A DNA stretch of 64,000 nt, taken from assembly GCA_029974595.1 (NCBI GenBank), contig JARKRC010000072.1, positions 1-64,000 on the forward strand. Reading direction: 5' to 3'. Of the stretch, positions 42,840-50,874 are shown one piece after another. The notes under the pieces were generated by a model that saw nothing but the letters and a program-made list of their open reading frames with translations, had not been told where the DNA came from and ran no database searches. A program made the position numbers and the translations under genes. Origin of the DNA: Ereboglobus sp. Lineage in GTDB: Bacteria > Verrucomicrobiota > Verrucomicrobiia > Opitutales > Opitutaceae. How positions within the stretch are numbered: position 1 is the first letter of the stretch; every line of letters starts with the position of its first letter.

Positions 42840-45169
42840 ACCGAACCAACCGGCATCGAATCTTCCCCGCCATGAACGCCAAAACCGACCTCCGCCGCCT
42901 CGCCGCCTTGATCCTCTGCTTCGTCACCGTTGCCATCGTCGGCGCACCCAGCGCCGCCGCCGCGCACGTTTTGGAAAGCCAGAAGCTCCGCCTCGAAATC
43001 GATGACAGCGGTCGCATCGTTTCCCTGAAAAACCGGATCGCCGACCAAGGCAAGGGCGTCGAATACCTCCGTTCCGCCGGCCAGCTCTGGCGCATTTATC
43101 TTCAGGAGGACGACGAACTCGACATCGAGGTCACCCCCAACGACAGCGCGGTCGGGCCTCGCATCTCCAAGATCGCCACTCCCGCCGGCCCGGCCCTTCG
43201 CATGGTCTGGCCCTCGCTCACCCGCATCCGCAAGAACGGCCTCGACATCACGCCCGAGCCGCTCCCCATCAGCGTCGAAGTCACCGCCACGCTTCCCGAT
43301 GACGCCACCGCCAGTGACGAAATCCGCTGGACCATCAGCATCACAAACAGCACCGCGCCCGGCGCAAAGGTCGCCGTCCGCGAATGCCATTTCCCGCTCG
43401 TCGGCGATCTTAACCTCGACCCCGGACAAAAGCTCCTCTGGTCCAAGCAGGGCGGCGAACTCCACGCCAATCCGCGCAAAAAAGTCGCCGACCAGTTCAC
43501 CGCCTACAAGGGCTCCGACCACCTCTTCCGCGTCCTGCATCTTTCCTACCCCTCGTTCCACGCCGCTTCCGCCAACTGCTTTGCCTTCGTCGGCGAGCGG
43601 CAGGGGCTCTACTTCGGCTGCCACTCGACCCGCTTTGAAACCACGCTCCACCAGTTCCGCATGTATCCCGTCGAAAAAGTCCCCGGCACTTCCATGGGCG
43701 TTTTCGACAAACCCTCCGCCAAACTCGAAGCCGGTTTCGTCCGCTTCCCCGGCATCGTCGCCGGCACCACATGGACCGAGGGCGAATTCGTCACCGCCCC
43801 CTATTCCGGCGACTGGCATGTCGTGGCCAAAAAATACCGCCGCTGGGCCGACACGTGGTTCCGCAAAAACCCCGACGGCACGCCCGTCGCCGCCGCCAAA
43901 ACCGTGCCGGAGTGGATCCGCCGCATGAACGGCTGGCAGCGCGTCATCCTCCGCCACCAGCACGGCGAAATCCACTACCGCTACGCCGACATCCCGCAGA
44001 TCCACGCCGACGGCGCCGCCGCGGGCATCAACACCTTCTTCATGTTCGGCTGGCAAAAGGGCGGCCATGACAACCACTACCCCGACTACACCCCGAACCC
44101 GAAGCTCGGCACCGAGCGCGAAATGCTCGACGGCATCAATCACTTCAACAAAAACGGCGGCCACGTCATCCTCTACACCAACGGCCGCCTCATTGACCGC
44201 GTCAGCGATTACTACAAGGCCCACGGCGCCGACCCGCTCATCCTCGATCCCTTCGGCAACGAAGTCCTTGACCGCTACACGTTCACCGGCCCGGGCAATT
44301 TCGCCAAACTTTTTGTCGGACGCTACTTCGCCCTTGCCTGCCCCTCGTCCTCCATCTGGTTCGACCACCTCCGCGCCCAAGCCGACCTCGCCGCCGCCTA
44401 CGGCTGCCACTCCCTCTTCCTCGACCAGATGGGCATGGAGGAGCCGCCCTGCTCCAATCCCGCGCACAACCATCCGCCGCACTGGGTCGGCTCCATCGCC
44501 GCCAAGGCCGACATCATCCGCCGCCTGCGCGACCACCTGCGCACCCTCAATCCCAACCTCGGGCTCGGCGTCGAGATCATCAGCGATGTCGGCGGCCAGC
44601 ACGCCGACTACGTTCACTCCCTCTTCACCGGCTCCATCGGCCCCCACGGATTTCTGGAATTCTTCCGCTACACGTTCCCTGAAATCATTCTCTCCGACCG
44701 CGAAATCCGCGACGACTCCAACATCGAGCCCCGCGTCAACCGCGCGGTCCTCCTCGGAATCCGCTCCGACGTGGAAATCTACCGCTGCCGCCGCACCATC
44801 GCCGAGACGCCCCATTATCAAGGCTACCTCGCGAAAATAAACGCCCTTCGCCAGCGTCAGGCCGACATCCTTCTCGAAGGCCTTTACACCGACACCGACG
44901 GCTTCACCAATTCCAACCCGGAGGTTCAAGCTCGTTCGTTCAAACGCGGCACGGACAACTCCGCCACGAGCAACAAAGCCTTCGCCGTCGTCGTCACCCA
45001 AAGCACCAGTAACTCGGCCAAGACCACCATCACCGTCCCCGCCGGCCTCCGCTTCGCCAGTCACGATGGCGTCGGCTCGCCCGAGGTCACCCGCGTCTCG
45101 GCCACCGAAGTCCGCGTCTCGCTACCGCAGCACGCCCTCGCCGTGCTCCTTTTCGAATCCGCCAAATAA
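42836..45169 (+). CDS. Secreted DUF6259-type TIM-barrel protein, predicted glycosidase
   Basis: The start overlaps the GH50 stop (ATGA); a second in-frame ATG at 42872 (MNAKTDLRRL) gives a shorter signal peptide and is equally plausible. The protein of about 777 residues has an N-terminal beta-sandwich (40-290), then a barrel with YRRWADTWFRK, WQRVILRHQHGEIHYRY, GINTFFMFGWQKGGHDNHYP, HSLFLDQMG (candidate nucleophile Asp) and LGLGVEIISDVGGQ, and a C-terminal sandwich. This layout is that of DUF6259 proteins, distantly related to alpha-galactosidases of clan GH-D. No tested activity is known to me. Working on alpha-linked galactose next to GH50 would be logical. Confidence 0.78.
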   Translation: MNRTNRHRIFPAMNAKTDLRRLAALILCFVTVAIVGAPSAAAAHVLESQKLRLEIDDSGRIVSLKNRIADQGKGVEYLRSAGQLWRIYLQEDDELDIEVTPNDSAVGPRISKIATPAGPALRMVWPSLTRIRKNGLDITPEPLPISVEVTATLPDDATASDEIRWTISITNSTAPGAKVAVRECHFPLVGDLNLDPGQKLLWSKQGGELHANPRKKVADQFTAYKGSDHLFRVLHLSYPSFHAASANCFAFVGERQGLYFGCHSTRFETTLHQFRMYPVEKVPGTSMGVFDKPSAKLEAGFVRFPGIVAGTTWTEGEFVTAPYSGDWHVVAKKYRRWADTWFRKNPDGTPVAAAKTVPEWIRRMNGWQRVILRHQHGEIHYRYADIPQIHADGAAAGINTFFMFGWQKGGHDNHYPDYTPNPKLGTEREMLDGINHFNKNGGHVILYTNGRLIDRVSDYYKAHGADPLILDPFGNEVLDRYTFTGPGNFAKLFVGRYFALACPSSSIWFDHLRAQADLAAAYGCHSLFLDQMGMEEPPCSNPAHNHPPHWVGSIAAKADIIRRLRDHLRTLNPNLGLGVEIISDVGGQHADYVHSLFTGSIGPHGFLEFFRYTFPEIILSDREIRDDSNIEPRVNRAVLLGIRSDVEIYRCRRTIAETPHYQGYLAKINALRQRQADILLEGLYTDTDGFTNSNPEVQARSFKRGTDNSATSNKAFAVVVTQSTSNSAKTTITVPAGLRFASHDGVGSPEVTRVSATEVRVSLPQHALAVLLFESAK

Positions 45170-45189
45170 CCGGCCTCCCGCGCCCCGCC

Positions 45190-46269
45190 ATGACCGCCCG
45201 CGCCAACCCAGACACACCCGCCGAAGCCGGTCCGCTGCCCGCCCGCTTCGAGCGCGTCGTTGACGGCAAACAAACGGGCCTGTTCGTTCTCGCGAACCGG
45301 GGCTGCGTGGAAATCCGCGTGACAAACTACGGCGGGCGCATCGTTTCCTGGCTCGCCCCCGACCGCGACGGAAACCTCGCCGACATCGTGCTCGGCTACG
45401 ACAATCTGCAGGATTACATCGACTCAAAGGAACCCTACTTCGGCGCGACCATCGGCCGCTACGCCAACCGCATCGCCCGGGGCCGGTTCACGCTCGACGG
45501 CATCGAATACAACATCCCGCCCAACAACGGCCCCAACTCCCTCCACGGTGGCCCGAAGGGTTTTCACGCCGTCGTCTGGGACGCCCGCCAGCCCGACCCG
45601 CGCACACTCGAACTCACCCTCCTCTCCCCCGACGGCGACCAAGGTTTCCCCGGCAATCTTCGCGTGAAAATGGTTTATGCGCTCACTGACGACAACGCGC
45701 TCACAATCACCTACGAGGCCGTGACTGACAAACCCACCATCGTCAACCTCACCAACCACTCGTTCTTCAACCTCCACGGCGCGGGCGGCGGCGACATCGG
45801 CGGCCACCTGCTCGAAATCCGCGCCAGCCATTGCACGCCCACCGATGCCGCGCACATCCCCACCGGCGAAATCGCCCCGGTCGCCGGCACGCCGTTCGAT
45901 TTCCGCCGGCTCGCGCCCATCGGCGAACGCAAGGGCCTGAACTTCGTCCTCGACCGCCCCGCGACGCCCGCCGTCGCGCCGGGCGACGACGGCCTCTTCC
46001 TTGCCGCGCGCGCCATCGGCCCCGAAACAGGCCGCGTCCTCGAAGTCCGCACCGACCAGCCCGGCCTCCAGCTCTATTGCGCCGACAATCTCGACGACAG
46101 CTTTCGCGGCAAACACGGCAAAACCTACGGACGCCGCTCCGCCCTCTGCCTCGAAACGCAGCTCTTCCCCGACAGCCCGAACCACGCCCATTTTCCCTCC
46201 CCGATCCTTCGCCCCGGAGAAACCTACCGCCACACGTGCGTGTATAAAACCGCCATTTCCCCTCCATGA
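45190..46269 (+). CDS. galM: Aldose 1-epimerase (mutarotase)
   Basis: The 359-residue protein has the GalM pattern: VTNYGGRIVSWLAPDRDG, YFGATIGRYANRIARGRF, NGPNSLHGGPKGFH (His of the active site), NLTNHSFFNLHG (second His), an Asp-containing FDFRR and the Glu near CLETQLFPDSPNH. It converts beta- to alpha-aldoses such as galactose. It has no signal peptide, so it is cytoplasmic. The first 20 residues are polar and unconserved; the start could be slightly downstream. It sits 20 bases after the DUF6259 gene and overlaps the dehydratase start by ATGA. Confidence 0.94.
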   Translation: MTARANPDTPAEAGPLPARFERVVDGKQTGLFVLANRGCVEIRVTNYGGRIVSWLAPDRDGNLADIVLGYDNLQDYIDSKEPYFGATIGRYANRIARGRFTLDGIEYNIPPNNGPNSLHGGPKGFHAVVWDARQPDPRTLELTLLSPDGDQGFPGNLRVKMVYALTDDNALTITYEAVTDKPTIVNLTNHSFFNLHGAGGGDIGGHLLEIRASHCTPTDAAHIPTGEIAPVAGTPFDFRRLAPIGERKGLNFVLDRPATPAVAPGDDGLFLAARAIGPETGRVLEVRTDQPGLQLYCADNLDDSFRGKHGKTYGRRSALCLETQLFPDSPNHAHFPSPILRPGETYRHTCVYKTAISPP

Positions 46270-47444
46270 AAGTCACCGCCATTGAAACACACATTTGCCA
46301 CGCCTGGCGCACGAACTGGGTTTTCGTGCGCGTGCTCACCGACGACGGTTTGCACGGCGTCGGCGAGGCCACGCTTGAATATCGCGAGCTGACAGTCGCG
46401 CAAGCCTGCCGCGAGCTGGAGCGCTATCTTGTCGGCCGCGATCCCTTCGACATCGAGGCATTCTGGCACGACACCTACCGCGACGCCTACTGGCGCGGCG
46501 GCCCCGTGCTCATGAGCGCGCTCTCCGCGGTCGAAATGGCGCTCTGGGACATCAAGGGCAAGGCGCTGGGCGTCCCCGTCTGGCAGCTCCTCGGCGGGCG
46601 CGTGCGAGATCGCGTGCCTTGCTACGCCAACGGCTGGTTCGCCCCCGCCAAACGTCCCGACGAGTTCGCCGAAAAAGCGCGCGCCGCCGTGGCCCGCGGT
46701 TTTCGCGGATTGAAGTGGGACCCCTTCGGCTCTGCTTACATGAACATCGGCAAACGCGAGCTCGACGACGCCATCGCCTGCGTGCGCGCGGTCGTCGAGG
46801 CCGTCGGCCCCGAGGTGGACATCCTCATCGAGGGACACGGACGCTTCAATGTGCCCACCGCCATCCGCATCGCGCGCCGCCTGGAGGAGTTTGACATCAC
46901 GTGGTTCGAGGAGCCCGTGCCGCCCGACAATCCCGACGCGCTCGCCGAGGTCAAACGCCGCGTCCGCGTGCCCATCGCCGCAGGCGAGCGCATTTACAGC
47001 CGCTGGGATTTTCGCAATTTCCTCCAGCTCGGCTGCGCCGATTACATCCAGCCCGACGTGAGTCATGCGGGCGGCATCGGCGAGCTGCGCAAAATCGCCG
47101 CGATGGCCGAGACGCACCACATCGCCATCTGTCCGCACAATCCCTCCGGCCCCGTCGCCAACGCCGCCACGCTCCAGCTCGCCGCCTGCACGCCGAATTT
47201 TTTCCTGCTCGAAACCATGTCCGACGACGTGCCGCACCGCCGCGAAATCAGCACCGAGCGCGTCGGTTTCGAGGACGGCGCGATGCTCATCCCCGACGGC
47301 CCCGGCCTCGGCATCGACCTGAATCTCGACGCCATCGCGCGCCATCCCTACCAGCCGCGCAACCTCCGCCACTACACCGGCGCGCTCACCGACATTCGCC
47401 CCGCCGACGCCGCCTCCTATTTCGACAACGGCAAAACCGCCTGA
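46266..47444 (+). CDS. Enolase-superfamily sugar acid dehydratase (D-galactonate dehydratase-like)
   Basis: The 392-residue enzyme belongs to the mandelate racemase/muconate lactonising family. Key blocks in order: LTDDGLHGVGEATLEY, SAVEMALWDIKGKALG, LIEGHGRFN (metal Glu and a DgoD-type His), WFEEPVPPDN (metal Glu), AAGERIYSRWDF (metal Glu), QPDVSHAGGIGE and the general acid/base His in CPHNPSGP. These fit D-galactonate dehydratase, but some 3,6-anhydro-L-galactonate cycloisomerases share the fold and similar motifs. Coupled by ATGA overlap to galM and followed by an SDR dehydrogenase, so an oxidative galactose route is likely. Confidence 0.85.
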   Translation: MKVTAIETHICHAWRTNWVFVRVLTDDGLHGVGEATLEYRELTVAQACRELERYLVGRDPFDIEAFWHDTYRDAYWRGGPVLMSALSAVEMALWDIKGKALGVPVWQLLGGRVRDRVPCYANGWFAPAKRPDEFAEKARAAVARGFRGLKWDPFGSAYMNIGKRELDDAIACVRAVVEAVGPEVDILIEGHGRFNVPTAIRIARRLEEFDITWFEEPVPPDNPDALAEVKRRVRVPIAAGERIYSRWDFRNFLQLGCADYIQPDVSHAGGIGELRKIAAMAETHHIAICPHNPSGPVANAATLQLAACTPNFFLLETMSDDVPHRREISTERVGFEDGAMLIPDGPGLGIDLNLDAIARHPYQPRNLRHYTGALTDIRPADAASYFDNGKTA

Positions 47445-47460
47445 CCCTCCCGCTTCCATC

Positions 47461-48234
47461 ATGAACTTCAAAGACAAATACGTGCTCGTCACGGGCGCGG
47501 CGTCCAACTCCGGCTTTGCCATCGCGCGCGCCTTCGCCGCCGCGGGCGCGCGCGTCGCGATCAACGACATCGATCCCGCCGCCACCGAAAAAGCCGCCGC
47601 CGAACTCTGCGCGGCCACCGGCGGCGAGGTCGCCGCCATGCCCGCCGATCTCGCCAGCCGCGACGCCATCGCCGCCATGTTTGCGCGCATCCGCGCGGAA
47701 TGGGGGGGCATCGATGTCCTCGTCAACAACGCCGTGCAGCACGCCATCGGCCATGCGTTTCTCGACATGCCGCCGGCGGTTCTGGAAAACGTCATTGGCG
47801 TCAATCTCCTCGGCACGTTTTATTGCTCGCAGGAAGCCGCGCGCATGATGGTCGCGCAGGGCGGCGGCGCGATTGTGAACCTCGGCTCGAACACCGCCGC
47901 GCGCGCCATCCGCAGCCGCAGCGCCTACATCGCCACCAAGGGCGGCATCGAGGCGCTCACCCGCGCGATGGCGCTTGAACTTGCGGCCCTCGGCATTCGC
48001 GTGAATACCGTCGTGCCGGGCTACATCCGCACCAATCGCTGGGACAGCCTCGCGCCCGGCGTCGCCGAGCGGCGGCGCGCCAACGTCCCGCTCGGACGCG
48101 AAGCCACCGGCGGCGACATTGCCGACTCGGTGCTGTTTCTCGCATCGGAGCGCGCCCGCAACATCACCGGCGCACGGCTCGTCGTTGACGGCGGCTGCAC
48201 CATCCAGCTCGTTCCGGAGGAACTCGAAACATGA
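47461..48234 (+). CDS. SDR family oxidoreductase, probable sugar dehydrogenase
   Basis: The 257-residue classical short-chain dehydrogenase has the cofactor-binding TGAASNSG (residues 11-18, with Asn in place of the usual middle Gly), NNAV, and the catalytic Ser143, Tyr156 and Lys160 (YIATK). Asp at the end of the second strand (INDID) predicts NAD preference. The C-terminal substrate loop is VVPGYIRTNRWDS. In an operon with galM and a galactonate-type dehydratase it is likely to oxidise an aldose to the lactone. It overlaps the transporter start by ATGA. Confidence 0.88.
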   Translation: MNFKDKYVLVTGAASNSGFAIARAFAAAGARVAINDIDPAATEKAAAELCAATGGEVAAMPADLASRDAIAAMFARIRAEWGGIDVLVNNAVQHAIGHAFLDMPPAVLENVIGVNLLGTFYCSQEAARMMVAQGGGAIVNLGSNTAARAIRSRSAYIATKGGIEALTRAMALELAALGIRVNTVVPGYIRTNRWDSLAPGVAERRRANVPLGREATGGDIADSVLFLASERARNITGARLVVDGGCTIQLVPEELET

Positions 48235-49496
48235 AACCGCAAAAACCGCTGGGCCCGCATTACAAATGGGAGCTGCTCGCGCTGCTCTGCCTGGCTTTTT
48301 TCTTCCATCAAGGCGACCGCGCGATTTTCGGCGTGGTGCTGGAGCAGATCCGCGCGGACTTGCTGCTCACGAATGAACAGATCGGGCTCGTCGGTTCGGT
48401 GCTGTTTTTCACGCTCGCCGTGATGATGCCCTTCGCGGGCTATGCCGGCGACCATTTCAGGAAGACACGCGTCATCACGTTCTGCCTCATCGGCTGGAGC
48501 GCGGCGACACTGTTCACCGGCTTTGCCGGCGGAGTGGTGGCGCTGGTGGCATTGCGCAGCGTGGCGACCGCGGGCGGCGAGTCGTTTTACGCGCCGGCGG
48601 CCTACTCGCTGATCGCAAAGTTCCATCTCTCGACGCGCAGCATCGCTATGTCCGTGCATCAAGCCGCGCTTTACATCGGCGTGATCACAAGCGGTTTTCT
48701 CGGCGGCTGGATCGCCGACTGTTGGGGCTGGCGTTCGGCGTTCTATGTGTTCGGCGGCTGCGGCATCATTCTCGGCCTCGTCTTCATGCTGCGCCTGCGC
48801 GACACACCCGACACGCCGCCGCCGGCAACCGGCGCGCACGCGGCCCCCGAGCCAACGCTCCTCCAGTCGTTCCTCATGCTCTTCCGCGTGCGCACGGCGG
48901 CGCTGCTCACCTGCGGGTTCGTCGCGATTGTCTGCGTGAACAACGCCTATGTCGTCTGGGCTCCCGCGTTCCTCAACGAGAAATTCGCCCTCGGTTCGCT
49001 GGCGCTGGCGGGCGGCTACGCGATGAGTTTCCACCACATCGGCGCGCTGGCCGGGGTGCTCGCCGGCGGCGCGTTTTCCGACTGGCGCGCCAAGGTGCGC
49101 CCGACCGCGCGGCTGGAGTTGCAGGCCGTCGCAATGCTCCTCGGCGCGCCCGCGATCCTGTGGATGGCGCTCGCGCCCGGCCTCGTCGCCGCGTGCGTGG
49201 CGATGGGACTCTTCGGCGTCTTTCGCGGCCTCTACGAGTGCAACACCCACGCCTCGCTCTTCGACGTGATTCCCCCGCGCTTCCGCGCCACCGCCGTCTC
49301 GGTGATGACGATGATCGCGTTTCTCATCGGCTCGCTCACGCCTTGGGCGCTTGGCCGCATGAACGACCTGTATAAGGACGGCTCCGGCCTCTCGCGCGGA
49401 TTCGCCGCGCTGGCCGCGTTGTATGTGATCGGCGCGCTCGCCGTCGGTTTCGCCCGCCTGCGCACCTTCCGCCGCGACGCGCTGACGTTGCAATGA
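48231..49496 (+). CDS. MFS transporter, probable sugar or sugar-acid importer
   Basis: The 421-residue inner-membrane protein has about 12 hydrophobic helices. Motif A is GYAGDHFRKTR (loop 2-3), and FFFHQGDRAIFGVVLEQIR in helix 1 fits the ACS-like or related sugar-acid group. The central loop (about 190-215) is Pro/Ala-rich. Its start overlaps the SDR stop, and its stop overlaps the next frame by ATGA, so it is made together with the catabolic enzymes. It likely imports the monomer released by the GH50 and DUF6259 enzymes. Confidence 0.88.
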   Translation: MKPQKPLGPHYKWELLALLCLAFFFHQGDRAIFGVVLEQIRADLLLTNEQIGLVGSVLFFTLAVMMPFAGYAGDHFRKTRVITFCLIGWSAATLFTGFAGGVVALVALRSVATAGGESFYAPAAYSLIAKFHLSTRSIAMSVHQAALYIGVITSGFLGGWIADCWGWRSAFYVFGGCGIILGLVFMLRLRDTPDTPPPATGAHAAPEPTLLQSFLMLFRVRTAALLTCGFVAIVCVNNAYVVWAPAFLNEKFALGSLALAGGYAMSFHHIGALAGVLAGGAFSDWRAKVRPTARLELQAVAMLLGAPAILWMALAPGLVAACVAMGLFGVFRGLYECNTHASLFDVIPPRFRATAVSVMTMIAFLIGSLTPWALGRMNDLYKDGSGLSRGFAALAALYVIGALAVGFARLRTFRRDALTLQ

Positions 49497-49522
49497 GCGC
49501 AATAATCTTCTCTGTTTCTCCC

Positions 49523-50833
49523 ATGAACTCCAAGCTCTGCATCATCGCCTTCGCCCTCGCCCTTGTCGTTTCCGGCGGCTCCGCTTCCGCCGCACCCGCG
49601 CCCGTCGTCTGGGAAAATCCGCTCCAGGACAAAATCTTCCTCCTGCTATCGCTCCTCGAACGCGATCCCGCGATCGAAAAAGCCCTCGCGTCCGATCCCG
49701 CGCTCGCCGAAATCACCCGCGCCAAGTCCGCGCTCCTTCTCCCGCCCGCAGTGGCGCCCGTGGACAACGCGGCCAAGCTTTCGCGCGAGGAAAGAAAAAA
49801 GGCAGCCGACGCGGCGGAAAAAGCCGCGATGGACGCAAACCTCAACGCCCTGCTCTGGACCGACGCCGAAATCAAAACCATCGGCGACACCCTGCGCGCG
49901 CTCCACGACACCACGCCAGCCCTCGCCTCCGCCGTCCGCGAAAAACTCCGCCTCACCGGTCTCTTCGCAGTCCACGACAAACTCTCCGGCCCCGACCTCC
50001 TCGCCCTTGCGTGGAGCGATGCCGCCCGCAATGCCAACCACGTCATAAAAACCTACGGCCTCGGCCAGCGCCCGTATTACCACAAGATCGACGCGCTCGC
50101 CTACAGCCCGGACGACCCCTACCACACGCTGAACAACTTCGACCTCCTCTCCATCGTCCAGGACGACCCGTCCGCAAAAAGACTGTTTTTCCAACCCTCG
50201 CTGCGCCTCGCGACCCTGCTCCTGCAATCGCACATGCGCGATTACGCCGCCCATTTCGAGCCGCTGCACGAAGGTGAAAACGCCGCCGCCTTCCGCCGCG
50301 CCGCCACGCTCGACTGGAACGCGTGGCCCCGCTCCGCCATCCTCGTGCTCGGACACGGTCCGCAAATCGACGGCGTGCCTTTCAGCCCGTCAACCCGCGC
50401 GCAGCTCCACACCGTCGCACGCCGTTTCCACGCCGGCTCCGCGCCGTTTCTCATTCTCTCCGGCGGACGCGTCTGGCCCGCCGGCACGCTTTACTACGAG
50501 GGGCTTGAAATGAAGCGCGTCCTGATGGGCGAGCACGGCATCCCGGAAAACGCCATCATCATCGATCCGCACGCGCGCCACACCACGACCAATTTCCGCA
50601 ACGCCGGCCGCCTGCTCCACGCCTTCGGCGCCCCGGAGGGAAAACCCGTGACCGTGCTCTCCACCCCGAGACACATGGTCTATGTGAAATCGGAACGCTT
50701 TGCCCGCGCCTGCCAGAGGGAGTGCGGTTTCGTTCCCTTCAAAATAATCTCTTCCTCCGGCCCGCTCGAACTCGAATGCGTCATCCCGCTCGCGCTCTGC
50801 CGCCAGTCCGGCATCGACCCGCTCGACCCGTGA
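49523..50833 (+). CDS. Exported YdcF/DUF218 (ElyC/SanA-like) protein with long N-terminal region
   Basis: I favour the start at MNSKLCIIAF, which gives a signal peptide ending near SASA; an ATG at 49493 overlaps the transporter stop. Of 436 residues, the N-terminal half is helical and Ala-rich (about 30-260) and unlike known domains. The C-terminal part (about 270-436) is a DUF218 fold: ILVLGHGP, PFLILSGGRVWPAG, MGEHGIPENAIIID, ARHTTTNFRNAG and VLSTPRHMVY. DUF218 proteins act in envelope functions, some on lipid-linked glycans. Its place in a sugar catabolism operon is unusual. Confidence 0.78.
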   Translation: MNSKLCIIAFALALVVSGGSASAAPAPVVWENPLQDKIFLLLSLLERDPAIEKALASDPALAEITRAKSALLLPPAVAPVDNAAKLSREERKKAADAAEKAAMDANLNALLWTDAEIKTIGDTLRALHDTTPALASAVREKLRLTGLFAVHDKLSGPDLLALAWSDAARNANHVIKTYGLGQRPYYHKIDALAYSPDDPYHTLNNFDLLSIVQDDPSAKRLFFQPSLRLATLLLQSHMRDYAAHFEPLHEGENAAAFRRAATLDWNAWPRSAILVLGHGPQIDGVPFSPSTRAQLHTVARRFHAGSAPFLILSGGRVWPAGTLYYEGLEMKRVLMGEHGIPENAIIIDPHARHTTTNFRNAGRLLHAFGAPEGKPVTVLSTPRHMVYVKSERFARACQRECGFVPFKIISSSGPLELECVIPLALCRQSGIDPLDP

Positions 50834-50874
50834 GGCAAAGTCCCCATTTCCAGTTCCGCGCCTTTTTTCAAAAA

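Noticed and set aside
42794-45064. 756-codon minus-strand frame opposite the DUF6259 gene
   Set aside because: Antisense shadow with low-complexity Ala/Gly/Val/Asp composition; the plus-strand frame has a signal peptide, family motifs and operon coupling.
46224-47816. 530-codon minus-strand frame across the dehydratase and SDR genes
   Set aside because: It spans two genuine plus-strand genes and has no domain content.
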